A stretch of DNA of 64,000 bases from Polaribacter porphyrae (GCF_002954685.1 NZ_MSCN01000001.1:1181980-1245979), one strand, 5' to 3'. Counted from the stretch's first letter, positions 45,047 to 54,500 are shown. Numbers and translations: made by a program. Notes: generated by a model not told the origin, from the letters alone.

Positions 45047-46345
45047 ATGAACTTCTCCCCCAAAAATAATCAAAAAGCTGAATCAAATAAACAAGATTTT
45101 AATGACAGGTTTCAGGTCTCTTATAAAATTCCCATTGAAAAAATAACTTATTTATTATGCCTAGTCACTAGTACAGCTATTATAATTAGCTGGTTTATAG
45201 GTTATGAAAAAGCGTTAAGTATCTTTTCTGGAAGTGCAACTATGAAGTTTAATACAGCTATCATTTTCTTACTGATAGGAATAAACTTTTATATTCTTCA
45301 CAAAAATGAAAACTTTCAAAAGACTTTATATAATTCTATTTCAATTTTACTAATTATCATCGGAATTTTATCTATATTAAGTAATTACAATATTTCTTTT
45401 TTGAATATTGATAATATTTTTAAAGTAGATATCTTTTCAACAGAAAAACCTGGTTTAATGTCTCCTGCTACAGCAGTTTGTGGTATATTAATAGGGTTAG
45501 GTTTTATATTTTTAAAAATAAAAAATAAGAGTTTTAGCAAAATTGCTAACAACTTATTTTTAGTAGTAAATATTATTTCGTTAGTATCTATACTCTCTTA
45601 TTTCCTTTTAATTTCTTCAGAAAAGAAAGTGTTTTTCTTAAAAACAATGGCTATTCACACAAGTATAATATACTTTTTAGTATCTATTGTACTTCTTTTA
45701 AAGAATGAAAATACTATAGTACACAAAATGGCTTATGGTAAAAATTCTGGTAGTATAATTTTTAGAAAAATATTACCCAATATAATTTTAGTTCCAATAA
45801 TTTTAGCTAATATTTTATTAATTATTATTGATAATGATACTGTTTCTGTAGATTTCGGAATAATGTTATTTGTTATTCTATTAATTACTTTAGGTTTTGT
45901 ATTTATATCATCACTGGCAAATACAATGAATGAAAGTGATGAAATAAGGATTAATCTCGAAAAAAAGATAAAACTTAAAAACATTGCTCTTAAAAAATTC
46001 AAAAAAACTATAGATGATTCAACTATAATGCTAATAAAAGATAGTAATCTGAATATAACTTATGCAAATAATGCCTTTTGTGATCTTTGTAAGTATTCAA
46101 AAGAAGAACTTATTGGGAACAGCATGCAAATGCTTCATAAAAATCTAAATCCTAAAGAATTGATGGATGATAGGTTAAAAACAATACTAAAAGGAGATAT
46201 GTGGACTGGTGAAGTAAAAAACGTAGCTAAAGATGGCTCGTTTTTTTGGGTGTTAACTAATATAATACCTTTTGAAAATAAAAAAGGGAAGATTACAGAA
46301 TACATAGAAATCAAAAAAAATATTAGTCATTTAAAAACTACTTAA
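45047..46345 (+). CDS. Multi-pass membrane protein with a C-terminal PAS domain, no output module
   Basis: 432 residues. After a polar N-terminus come about eight membrane helices (first ITYLLCLVTSTAIIISWFIG; last IMLFVILLITLGFVFISSLA) in a MASE-like layout, a short coiled linker (~295-318), and one PAS domain (~320-432; LIKDSNLNITYANNAFCDLC, LIGNSMQMLHKNLNPKELMD, GEVKNVAKDGSFFWVLTNII). The protein ends right after the PAS/PAC block. Kinase, GGDEF, methyl-accepting and sigma-54 domains are all absent, and the stop is followed by a terminator, so it looks complete by design or is a truncated kinase. It neighbours the BLUF gene. Confidence 0.85.
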   Translation: MNFSPKNNQKAESNKQDFNDRFQVSYKIPIEKITYLLCLVTSTAIIISWFIGYEKALSIFSGSATMKFNTAIIFLLIGINFYILHKNENFQKTLYNSISILLIIIGILSILSNYNISFLNIDNIFKVDIFSTEKPGLMSPATAVCGILIGLGFIFLKIKNKSFSKIANNLFLVVNIISLVSILSYFLLISSEKKVFFLKTMAIHTSIIYFLVSIVLLLKNENTIVHKMAYGKNSGSIIFRKILPNIILVPIILANILLIIIDNDTVSVDFGIMLFVILLITLGFVFISSLANTMNESDEIRINLEKKIKLKNIALKKFKKTIDDSTIMLIKDSNLNITYANNAFCDLCKYSKEELIGNSMQMLHKNLNPKELMDDRLKTILKGDMWTGEVKNVAKDGSFFWVLTNIIPFENKKGKITEYIEIKKNISHLKTT

Positions 46346-46352
46346 TACTAAA

Positions 46353-46388
46353 AAATCTCAAGAAATTAATCTTGAGATTTTTATTTTT
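46353..46388. terminator. Bidirectional terminator between convergent genes
   Basis: AAATCTCAAG - AAATTAAT - CTTGAGATTT with A-rich and T-rich flanks, between the PAS gene and the convergent redoxin gene. Confidence 0.85.
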
Positions 46389-46407
46389 TATTACTCATAA
46401 ATAACAA

Positions 46408-47031
46408 TTAGTAACCAGCATTCTTATCTACTTTTATAGAACAACCAATTGCTCTAGTTTTCGTAACTGTTGGTTTTTTACCTGCTAATAGTTCATCAAC
46501 TGTATTTTCTACATATTTTTCTGAAACTGCATCAGCGTTTCTAGAACTATCATCTATAGCACCAATATATTCTACTTTCATGTTTGGCTTACTTACAATA
46601 AATACATGTGGAGTTTTAGTAGCACCAAACTTTGGAAAGACTTTTTGCCCTTCATCAAATAAATATGGGAATGTAAACCCTTTTTCTTTAGCTCTCACTT
46701 TCATATCTTCAAAACCATCTCCTTTAGAAGCTTTAGGATCATTAGGATTAATTGCTATTACTGGGTAACCTTTAGCCTTGTATTTTTTATCTAAAGCAAT
46801 AATTCTATCTTCATTAGCTACAGAATATGGACACATATTACAAGTAAAAATGATGATAAACCCTTTAGCGTCTTCATATTCTGATAAAGAAACCATAGAG
46901 TTATCAATATTTTTAAGTTTAAAATCTTCTATGGTATCACCTACCTTGTATCCTTTATCTGTTTTAAAAGTAAAAGCTGATGTAATTAATGTTGCTACAG
47001 CTACTAATAATATGGTTTTTATTTGCTTCAT
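46408..47031 (-). CDS. Secreted thioredoxin-fold (AhpC/TSA-redoxin) protein
   Basis: 207 residues. Signal peptide (TILLVAVATLITSAFTFK), then a peroxiredoxin-like thioredoxin fold: YKVGDTIEDFKLKNIDN, IIIFTCNMCPYS with a CxxC pair (Cys-Asn-Met-Cys), cis-Pro in ATKTPHVFIV. The C-terminal extension holds an extra Cys (RAIGCSIK). In this family a secreted CxxC protein reduces or oxidises periplasmic disulfides or peroxides. It follows a TlpA-like lipoprotein gene by two bases, so both are co-transcribed and probably work in the same redox step. Confidence 0.85.
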   Translation of the reverse strand: MKQIKTILLVAVATLITSAFTFKTDKGYKVGDTIEDFKLKNIDNSMVSLSEYEDAKGFIIIFTCNMCPYSVANEDRIIALDKKYKAKGYPVIAINPNDPKASKGDGFEDMKVRAKEKGFTFPYLFDEGQKVFPKFGATKTPHVFIVSKPNMKVEYIGAIDDSSRNADAVSEKYVENTVDELLAGKKPTVTKTRAIGCSIKVDKNAGY

Positions 47032-47033
47032 TT

Positions 47034-47561
47034 TTATGGATTTAATATGGTTTTTAATTCGTTTTCTAAAGATTGATAGGTAAATGATTTTTCATAAAAT
47101 TTCCTGTTGTTTTTGTTATATATTAAAGTTGCTGGTAAAGCTCCACTCCAAGTTGAATCTATATCTTTTATCCAAAAATTTTCATTAACATCATCTAATA
47201 AAACAACTTCAGATTGTAGTTTTCTTTTGTTGATAAATGGAATTAATTTTTTCTCTACTTGTTTAGGAAAATCTAAACTAACTAGCAAAACCTCAACATT
47301 TTTATCTTCATACTCTTTTTTTATCCTCTCAAAATAAGGTAATTCTTTAACACAAGGTGCACACCAAGTTGCCCAAAAATTGACAACATAGGTCTTATTG
47401 TTATTCTTATTTAAAAAAGTTTTTAATTGATTATAAGTGTACGATTTTACAACAGAAATTTTATTTTCTTCTTTATTAATATTGTCATCTTTCGCTTTTT
47501 GTTTATCACAAGAAATTAAAACAACATTAAATAGTAATACCAAAAGAAATTTTTTAATCAT
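47034..47561 (-). CDS. TlpA-family thiol-disulfide lipoprotein
   Basis: 175 residues. Lipobox VVLISC (Cys19), so a lipid-anchored envelope protein; then a thioredoxin fold with NFWATWCAPCVKELPYF (WCxPC active site) and cis-Pro in GALPATLIYN. TlpA/ResA-type proteins reduce periplasmic protein disulfides. It is first in a two-gene leftward unit with the redoxin at 46408-47031, stop and start separated by two bases. Confidence 0.9.
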   Translation of the reverse strand: MIKKFLLVLLFNVVLISCDKQKAKDDNINKEENKISVVKSYTYNQLKTFLNKNNNKTYVVNFWATWCAPCVKELPYFERIKKEYEDKNVEVLLVSLDFPKQVEKKLIPFINKRKLQSEVVLLDDVNENFWIKDIDSTWSGALPATLIYNKNNRKFYEKSFTYQSLENELKTILNP

Positions 47562-47619
47562 TTTATAAAATTACACAATAAAGTTTTTTTAATTTAATAA
47601 TTAACTCATTCTTAACAAA

Positions 47620-47650
47620 AAAGCCTTATGAATTAGATTTATAAGGCTTT
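47620..47650 (-). terminator. Terminator of the S1/P1 nuclease gene
   Basis: AAAGCCTTAT - 11 nt - ATAAGGCTTT followed on the minus strand by TTTTGTTAAG. It lies between the nuclease stop and the TlpA-like gene. Confidence 0.75.
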
Positions 47651-47672
47651 AAAAATTTATGTTTTAAAAAAT

Positions 47673-48455
47673 TTAATCAAAAATATCATTTAATATTTTT
47701 GCTAAACGAATTCCTCCTTTTTGTAATTGTTTTCTAACTATACCAAAGTTATTATATGAATATCTGTAGCGTAAATTTTCACCAACTTTAGCAGAATTAT
47801 ACACTTCTTTTGTTAGTTTATGTACTTCATGAACCCAATCAATGATGCTACCTTTTTCTATAGCTTTAATTTGATTTTTTGATAAATCTTCTGCATTATC
47901 AGCTAAATCAGTATAGCTCATTTTAAACTCTTCTATCATTTTATCATCCCAAACTTTATGTAAATTACTTCCTCTGCCAAACCACTGTACCTGAAAAGTA
48001 TTACCTCCTTTATCTTCTTTTCTACCAATGTGCAAAGGTTGGTGTAAATCACCCACAAAATGTACTAATAGTTTTAAATGAAAAGCTTTGTCTGCTTCAG
48101 AGCTAGTTTTGTCTTTCAAAATTTTAATACAAGTATTAATACCTGTTATTAAATCTCCTTTTGGGTTTTTTTCAGATTCTTCATAGGTTTCATCTAACTT
48201 CATGTTTACATAATGCCAAGAATAATACTTACTATATTTTCTATCTGATTTTATCTCATCTGCGAAAGTAGATACAAAAGCTAAACTTTGTCCTTTTAAT
48301 AATTTATTAATCTTCTTTTTTGCTCTTTTTGTTAAATGTTTTTCAGCAATTTTACCAGTAGCTCTATGCCCATTTTTTCCCCAAAAAAAATCATCATCAG
48401 ATGACGATTTCATCAATATAAAAAAAGGAAGTATAAGTAATAATTTAAATTTCAT
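47673..48455 (-). CDS. Secreted S1/P1-type zinc nuclease
   Basis: 260 residues. Signal peptide, then WGKNGHRATGKIAEKHLT: the Trp and His of this block are zinc ligands in S1/P1 nucleases. Other ligands lie in FVSTFADEIKSD, YSWHYVNMKLD, LLVHFVGDLHQPLHIGRKED (HxxxDxHQPLH) and GSNLHKVWDDKMI. The family cleaves single-stranded nucleic acids and removes 3' phosphate from nucleotides. In P1 the mature N-terminus is the Trp itself; here five residues (SDDDFF-type stretch) precede it after a predicted hydrophobic segment, so the exact cleavage matters for activity. Confidence 0.93.
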   Translation of the reverse strand: MKFKLLLILPFFILMKSSSDDDFFWGKNGHRATGKIAEKHLTKRAKKKINKLLKGQSLAFVSTFADEIKSDRKYSKYYSWHYVNMKLDETYEESEKNPKGDLITGINTCIKILKDKTSSEADKAFHLKLLVHFVGDLHQPLHIGRKEDKGGNTFQVQWFGRGSNLHKVWDDKMIEEFKMSYTDLADNAEDLSKNQIKAIEKGSIIDWVHEVHKLTKEVYNSAKVGENLRYRYSYNNFGIVRKQLQKGGIRLAKILNDIFD

Positions 48456-48512
48456 ATTTACTATTGTAAGTGTTAACGGATTGCTAAATTATAAAAATTA
48501 TTACTGATTACT

Positions 48513-48544
48513 TTGGAAAATCAAAAAAAAATATTATATCTTTG
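48513..48544 (+). promoter_or_regulatory. Promoter of the SPFH operon
   Basis: TTG at 48513-48515 and TATCTTTG at 48537-48544 with a 21-bp gap: a full match to the Bacteroidota -33/-7 promoter, giving a ~30-nt leader for the gene at 48581. Confidence 0.7.
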
Positions 48545-48580
48545 TGATATCATTTTAATATCATTATAAATTCAAACACA

Positions 48581-49441
48581 ATGGAAGCTGAAAAAATCAT
48601 CAAACCTGCAAATGGTTATTTAATGTTAGTTATAGTTCTTATTTTATTCTTTGGAAGCATTTTTATGGCTATCAATCAAGAAAACCCTTTTTATATTATA
48701 GTATCAGTAATTAGTTTTATAGGTTTTTTTGGTTTTATTTTAGTAAATCCTAATACATCAAAAGTAATTTTACTATTTGGTAAATATGTAGGTACTATAA
48801 AAGCTAACGGTTTGTATTGGGCAAATCCCTTTTACACTAAAAAGAAAATATCTTTAAGAGCGAGTAATTTTGATAGTGAACGTTTAAAAGTAAATGATAA
48901 ATTAGGAAATCCAGTAATGATTTCAACAATTTTAGTTTGGAGAGTAACAAATACTTACAAAGCTGCTTTTGATGTTGATAATTATGAAAATTTTGTACGC
49001 GTGCAAACTGATGCTGCAGTAAGAAAGTTGGCGAGTATGTATCCTTATGACAATTTTGCAGATGAAGGTCATGATGAAGATATTACCTTACGTTCTAGTG
49101 TAAATGAAGTTTCTGAAGCTTTAGAAAAAGAATTAGAAGAACGTTTATCTATCGCTGGTATCGAAGTTTTAGAAGCAAGAATTGGTTATTTAGCTTATGC
49201 ACAAGAAATTGCCTCTGCTATGTTAAAAAGACAACAAGCTACTGCTATTGTTGCTGCAAGACACAAAATTGTACAAGGTGCTGTAGAAATGGTAGAAATG
49301 GCTCTAGAAGAACTCAATAAAAAGGAGATTGTTGAGTTAGATGAAGAACGAAAAGCAGCTATGGTTAGTAATTTATTAGTTATTTTATGTGGAGATAAAG
49401 AAGCTTCACCTGTTGTAAATGCAGGAACATTAAGTCATTAA
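48581..49441 (+). CDS. SPFH/Band 7 membrane protein
   Basis: 286 residues. Two adjacent N-terminal membrane helices (LMLVIVLILFFGSIFMAI; FYIIVSVISFIGFFGFILV) then an SPFH domain (~55-240: KVILLFGKYVGTIKANGLYW, VNDKLGNPVMISTILVWRVT, YENFVRVQTDAAVRKLAS) and a helical coiled-coil tail (QQATAIVAARHKIVQGAVEM). Proteins of this fold form large membrane-bound cages or microdomains; the substrate is unknown. It heads a rightward operon of six tightly packed genes, including small membrane, DUF4177 and Arc-type proteins. Confidence 0.92.
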   Translation: MEAEKIIKPANGYLMLVIVLILFFGSIFMAINQENPFYIIVSVISFIGFFGFILVNPNTSKVILLFGKYVGTIKANGLYWANPFYTKKKISLRASNFDSERLKVNDKLGNPVMISTILVWRVTNTYKAAFDVDNYENFVRVQTDAAVRKLASMYPYDNFADEGHDEDITLRSSVNEVSEALEKELEERLSIAGIEVLEARIGYLAYAQEIASAMLKRQQATAIVAARHKIVQGAVEMVEMALEELNKKEIVELDEERKAAMVSNLLVILCGDKEASPVVNAGTLSH

Positions 49442-49443
49442 TA

Positions 49444-49608
49444 ATGAATCAAAAACAAATTTTAGCTATAGGTGTTGGTGTAGCTTTAGGGACAACTATT
49501 GGTGCTGTAACCAGTAACATTGTAATGAGTGCAGTTTATGGCTCTATAATAGGTACAATAATTGAAGTTGTAATTGCATTTACCATTTTAAATAAAATAG
49601 AAGAATGA
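49444..49608 (+). CDS. Small membrane protein, 54 residues
   Basis: ATG 49444 lies two bases after the SPFH stop. The protein begins MNQKQILAIGVGVALGTTIG and is a pair of Gly-rich helices (IGVGVALGTTIGAV; VYGSIIGTIIEVVIAFTIL) ending in NKIEE. Its stop overlaps the next start (ATGA). Hydrophobicity and packing between real genes support it. Function unknown; probably a partner of the SPFH protein. Confidence 0.75.
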   Translation: MNQKQILAIGVGVALGTTIGAVTSNIVMSAVYGSIIGTIIEVVIAFTILNKIEE

Positions 49609-49763
49609 AAGAATATAAAGTAGTAACTTTAAAATTAGGATTTAGAAATAGAACTCAAAACTTCGAAGATTTATTAAATCAATATGCTAGAGAAGGTTGG
49701 AAATATATTGATATACCTAGTGGTTGGAATAGTGTTGTTTTAGAAAGAGATAAAAACAGATAA
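49605..49763 (+). CDS. Small DUF4177-like protein, 52 residues
   Basis: Starts within the stop of the previous gene (ATGA) and ends one base into the next start (TAATG). Sequence MKEYKVVTLKLGFRNRTQNF then EDLLNQYAREGWKYIDIPSG; the 'lNxyareGWe' pattern is the DUF4177 signature. Function unknown. The overlaps suggest translation in a fixed ratio with its neighbours. Confidence 0.8.
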   Translation: MKEYKVVTLKLGFRNRTQNFEDLLNQYAREGWKYIDIPSGWNSVVLERDKNR

Positions 49764-50263
49764 TGAAAGTTTTTAAAGAGACTCAACGTTTTACTCAATT
49801 ATGGCTTATTGTTTTAATGGCTGTAAGTCTAATTGTTCCAATAGTGATTATGGCACAAGAATACTCAAGAGAAAATACGAGTATGACTACTAGTGAATTT
49901 GTTTTAACCTTATTTGGTATTCTTATTTCTGGTGGTCTTATTTTTGCCTTTAAACTAACAACCAGAATTGACGAAAAAGGTATTCATTATCAGTTTTTTC
50001 CATTTCATTGGAAATTAAAACTCATCACTTGGGATAAAATTTCAACAGCTTACGTTCGTATTTACGACCCAATAGGAGATTATGGTGGTTGGGGTTTAAA
50101 AGGTGGTACACTTTGGTCTAAATCTAAAGGAAGAGCAATCAACGTTTCTGGCGATATTGGCATTCAACTTGAACTTAAAAATGGAAAAAAATTGTTGATT
50201 GGTACTCAAAAAAAAAGTGAAGCAGAAAGAGTACTAGAAACTTATCAATCTAAAATAAACTAA
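49763..50263 (+). CDS. Membrane protein with PH-like domain
   Basis: 166 residues. Two membrane helices (LWLIVLMAVSLIVPIVIMAQ; FVLTLFGILISGGLIFAFKL) are followed by a beta-rich domain (TRIDEKGIHYQFFPFHWKLK, WDKISTAYVRIYDPIGDYGG, LLIGTQKKSEAERVLETY) that resembles bacterial PH-like/DUF6141 proteins. Its start overlaps the previous stop. Function unknown, membrane-associated, same operon as SPFH. Confidence 0.75.
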   Translation: MKVFKETQRFTQLWLIVLMAVSLIVPIVIMAQEYSRENTSMTTSEFVLTLFGILISGGLIFAFKLTTRIDEKGIHYQFFPFHWKLKLITWDKISTAYVRIYDPIGDYGGWGLKGGTLWSKSKGRAINVSGDIGIQLELKNGKKLLIGTQKKSEAERVLETYQSKIN

Positions 50264-50265
50264 AA

Positions 50266-51186
50266 ATGATACGATTTATTACAAACTTATTATTAATTAC
50301 AATCACAATAACATCTTCTTTCGCACAAATTATAACAAAAGAGATTACAATTAATAATTATGAAATACATTTACCAGGAACGTTAACTTTCACAAAAGAA
50401 AAATCGCCTTTAATTATTTGGGTTCATGGTTCAGGTGGAGTTGATAGAAATGGTAATACACCTCAATATATCAAACAATTTAGAGATGCAGTAAATAAAA
50501 AAGATATTGCTTTTTTTAGTTATGATAAACGAACTGCAAATCCTAAAAATATAACTTTTATAAAACAAGATGGTATTCTAATTCGAGATTTTATAAATGA
50601 TGTAAAAGAAGTTGTAAATCATTTTAAAGATGATAAACGCTTCTCTAAAATCATTTTAGCAGGTCATAGCCAAGGTTCTTTAATTGCTATGCTAGCTTTA
50701 GAAAATGTAGATAAATATATCTCTATTGCTGGTGCAGGAGAAACCATTGACAAAACTTTAATAAGACAAGTAACCAAACAAAGTGCTGAATTTGGTAAAC
50801 TAACAGAAAACTATTTAAAAGAACTTAAAGAAACAGGAGAAATCAAAGAGGTGAATCCAAACTTAATGTCACTTTTTGCAAAACCAAATCAGCCTTTTTT
50901 AGCATCTTGGGTAAATCTAAACCCAACAGAAGAAATAAAAAAGGTAAAAATACCAACATTAATTATTAATGGTGATAAAGATTTACAAGTTCAAGTTACT
51001 GATGCAGAAAATTTAAAAGAAGCGAAACCCGATGCAAAATTAGTAATCATTAAGAATATGAATCATCTTTTAAAGGATATTCAAAAAGATGAAGACAATA
51101 TGAAATCTTATATGTCTCCAGACTATCCTATTTCTAAAGAATTGATAACAGTTATTAGTAATTTTGTGCTAACATCTAAAAAATAA
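50266..51186 (+). CDS. Exported alpha/beta hydrolase
   Basis: 306 residues with a signal peptide (FITNLLLITITITSSFA). Alpha/beta-hydrolase fold: oxyanion-type VHGSGGVDRNG, nucleophile Ser135 in LAGHSQGSL, acid Asp in IINGDKDLQV, and His in IKNMNHLLKD. Acts on an unknown ester or peptide in the periplasm. The ATG follows the preceding stop after two bases. It is close to the dienelactone hydrolase/lipase-like group often seen in Bacteroidota; the substrate cannot be told. Confidence 0.87.
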   Translation: MIRFITNLLLITITITSSFAQIITKEITINNYEIHLPGTLTFTKEKSPLIIWVHGSGGVDRNGNTPQYIKQFRDAVNKKDIAFFSYDKRTANPKNITFIKQDGILIRDFINDVKEVVNHFKDDKRFSKIILAGHSQGSLIAMLALENVDKYISIAGAGETIDKTLIRQVTKQSAEFGKLTENYLKELKETGEIKEVNPNLMSLFAKPNQPFLASWVNLNPTEEIKKVKIPTLIINGDKDLQVQVTDAENLKEAKPDAKLVIIKNMNHLLKDIQKDEDNMKSYMSPDYPISKELITVISNFVLTSKK

Positions 51187-51205
51187 AGACTATAAACTAC
51201 TATTT

Positions 51206-51373
51206 ATGGCGAAGAAAAAAGCTTTCGCTTTGCGAGTTAATGAAGACATGATAAAAGCTATTGAAAAATGGGCTGCAGATGAATTTCGCTCTACAAATGG
51301 ACAAATAGAATGGATGTTAATGCAAGCTTTAAAAAATGCTAAACGTGAGCCTAAAAAGAAAAACGAAGAATAA
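51206..51373 (+). CDS. Arc-type ribbon-helix-helix small protein, 55 residues
   Basis: Frame MAKKKAFALRVNEDMIKAIE then KWAADEFRSTNGQIEWMLMQ and a Lys-rich tail. The 'fxLRVnedmlkaIekWAadefRStNgQiEwmL' pattern is that of Arc/MetJ ribbon-helix-helix DNA-binding proteins. It sits 19 bp after the hydrolase stop and is closed by a terminator that overlaps its last codons. It may regulate the SPFH operon. Small and absent from simple frame lists, but strongly supported. Confidence 0.88.
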   Translation: MAKKKAFALRVNEDMIKAIEKWAADEFRSTNGQIEWMLMQALKNAKREPKKKNEE

Positions 51374-51389
51374 AAGCTCTTCGTTTTTT
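51359..51389 (+). terminator. Terminator of the SPFH operon
   Basis: AAAAACGAAGA - ATAAAAGC - TCTTCGTTTTTT; the left arm overlaps the end of the Arc-type coding sequence. Confidence 0.85.
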
Positions 51390-51390
51390 A

Positions 51391-51558
51391 CTAAAATCCA
51401 CTTCCAGGATCTTCTGGACTTTGAGCTTGTGATTTCTGTGGATTTAAAATAAGATAAGTTCCTAATGCTGTTAGTGCTGCATATTTACCATAATTTCTAA
51501 TTTTTTTAAGAGCATCTTTTCGAGAAATTTCTTGCGAATTAGTTTTTTTACTTTTCAT
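51391..51558 (-). CDS. Small exported peptide with a Tat-like signal, 55 residues
   Basis: Reverse-strand ATG at 51558, stop at 51391. It starts MKSKKTNSQEISRKDALKKI then RNYGKYAALTALGTYLILNP and ends SQAQSPEDPGSGF. S-R-K-x-x-L-K followed by a mild hydrophobic stretch and A-x-A (QAQ) resembles a Tat signal (R-R normally, R-K here), leaving only a ~10-residue mature tail. It faces the Arc-type gene convergently. The ORF is real-looking (ATG, short leader, good codon use), but the function is unknown. Confidence 0.6.
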   Translation of the reverse strand: MKSKKTNSQEISRKDALKKIRNYGKYAALTALGTYLILNPQKSQAQSPEDPGSGF

Positions 51559-51583
51559 AATTTAAGTGTTAAATTTTTCAGCA

Positions 51584-54500
51584 TTATTCTATAATTATTT
51601 TTTTAACAAATTTTGAATTTTTCGTTTTTAAACGAACCAAATAAACACCTGTTTTTAAATTTGGTAATAAAATATCATTCAAACCATTTGCTTTAAAACT
51701 TGTCGCTAAAATTTGCTTTCCTAACACATCTGATAAACTGATTTTTGTAGCTCCATTTTGTATGCCTACTATTCGTAAATTTTCTTTTGAAGTTTGGTAA
51801 ATACTTATGTTATTTGAATTAAACTCATCATCAGTAGATAAAACTGTAGCACTTGTATGCAAATAAAAACGACCTATATCTTCTAATTTTGAGCTTGTTG
51901 TAAAACTATAATCACTATTAGTTAACTCAATAAAAGTATTATTCTCTTTATCTTCTAAATATACTTTTAAAGTTGTTGGAAGGTTTAACATTTCTGCTGA
52001 AATTGTAACATTTACATTTGCATCAATAGTTAATCCTATAGGAATTATCAATTCATCAAAATTTGCTGGTGGTAAACATTGCAATGCAAAAGCTCCATTA
52101 TTATTGTTGTCCACCAAATTAGTATACACGTTAAAACTATTGTCTTGTGCTGTAAATTGTTCAGCATCATAACCAGCGTCAAATCCTTTAGTGGTGTTTT
52201 CTAAATATTTAATTTCTGTAGCTTTAGTTTGTTTTCCATCAGAAATTTGTAAGGAAATTTCAAAATTTGAATTTTGCACTTTTGCAAACACCCTTTGTTG
52301 ATGATGAGACTGCATACTTTTATCAAATGTAAATGTGCTACCACCTTCTTTAGCTCTAACAAAAAAAGCTTGTCCAGGTGCTAAAAAAGGTAACGTAGAA
52401 CTTGCATGATTATAGGGTTTATAGCCTGTAGTAGCTTTATCCCAAATGTAAACTGCCAAATTATTAGTATGCAATTTTGATGCATTTTGTAGTAACAAAT
52501 TACTACCTACATCAGACAGATTATTAAATTTTAAAAAGTTAGGATATGGATTTGCAATTAAATTCCAACTATTTTTAGAACCTTCTGTTAAAGTTACAGT
52601 CTTGCTTTCATTTTCAATTGTTCCTGTAAAAGTATAGGTTCCTGCTGCTGAACGTTTCATGGAATAACCCTTTCCGTTTTCTAAATTTCCAGCAGATGCA
52701 ATGTCAGCTACCAATATGTATTCCCAATTGTCAGTTGCTACATTATTGTTATAAGGAGCTACTGCGTATTTGGTATTATCTCCATTTTGTATAATTTGAT
52801 TTAATGCTATATTTGTAACAGCAAATTCATTTATATTTTGCCCAATTACTGGAGCCCCAACAGTGTGCCAATCATCTGTAACATATCTATTATAGGTAAT
52901 ATTTCCATTAGCTGTTCCTTTTACGACTAAAGACCCACTTTTTGTAGCATCAGAATTCACAGTTAATGTTCCATTTTGGATTAAATTATTATTTACAGTT
53001 AAAGCTCCTCCTGCATCAATGGTTAATGATGAAGATGCTTCTAGATTAATATCATTGGCAACAACAACAGTATTTGTAGATATAATAGGTTGATTTACTA
53101 CATTAGGTATTAGCAAACTAGTGGTTGATGTAGGAACAAAATTTGGTTTCCAATTTGTAGTAGTATTCCAATTTGTATTGGTTGTACCAGCCCAAGTTGC
53201 AGCACTACCATACATTTGTATAAAGATTTCTTCCTCACGATTAACAAGACCAGCTGTATTTGTATTGGCAGGGAAACTATTTCCATCACTATGCCAAGAA
53301 ATAAGTAAACCCTGCTCTGTATTACTTATTATTTTAGGGTTATAAGACTCATAATATCCGAAAGAAGTAAAATCAGAAATTTTTACTACAGCACCGCTTA
53401 AAGTACCTGTATTTGAAACTTCTTGCATCCAAATTTCTGTAGAAAGACGCTGTGGAAAAGTTGTAAGTGTTGGACCATACCATGCTACCATATAAGAATT
53501 TGTGGTTGCACTCCAAGCTACATCTGGCTGTTTTGCATCAACATTGTGGTCTCCTCCATGGGTAGTTATTTGAAAATCACTTCCAATTTCCACTCCAACA
53601 TTAGATAGTAATTGTCCAAAAACCTCCTCTTTTCCTGGGGATACATCTCCACCCCAAATTACTAAATATTGGTTATCTGTTTCGTTATAGATAACATTTG
53701 GTGTAATAGCGTCAAAACTAGTACCCAAATCAGAAATATTACTAATTCTAAAATTTGTACCTATAAATGCTCCATTAGAAGCATTAAAACGTTGCCCCAA
53801 AATTTCTTCCTTGTAACGCTCTATATCCACATTCCAGACTACCAAATATTCATTGTTAGTACTATTATAAGTTATCTGTGGGTCAATTGCATCAAAACTG
53901 GTATTTGTATTATTTGATGTACTTATTAAAAATTCAGTTGTCCCTGTTTTTCTTCCCCATCTAGATATTCTCTGCCCATAAATATTTTGTATATTTTCAT
54001 GAACTGAACTCCCTACCCAAACAACAAAATATTGGTTACTAGTTTTGCTGTATGAAACTTCAGGATTTTCTGTATGCCAATTAAGATAAGTTGTTGATAT
54101 TAAAAAATTAGAACTAATTAAAGTTCCTGTTGCAGAAATACGTTGCCCATAAACTAAATAGCTATCAAAATCTGGATCTTCCACTCCACCAGACCAAACT
54201 ACTAGATACTCGTTGTCTACAGAATTATAGACTACAGAGGGAGTTACAGCAATTCGTTTACCAGTTACATTAAAATTAGATATCATAAAATCTACTCCAA
54301 TTTCTACTCCATCAGCACTAATAATCTGTCCTATAATTTGAAAGTTATTATCAGTAAAACCTGAAAAATCTGTGTCATCAGCTTCCCAAACTACTAAATA
54401 TTCATTCCTAGTTGTATTGTAAGCTATATCACTATTTCTAGCCTCTGTAAGAGAACTTCCTATACCACCTGCATCTGAAATTCTAAAATCGTTTGTGCCA

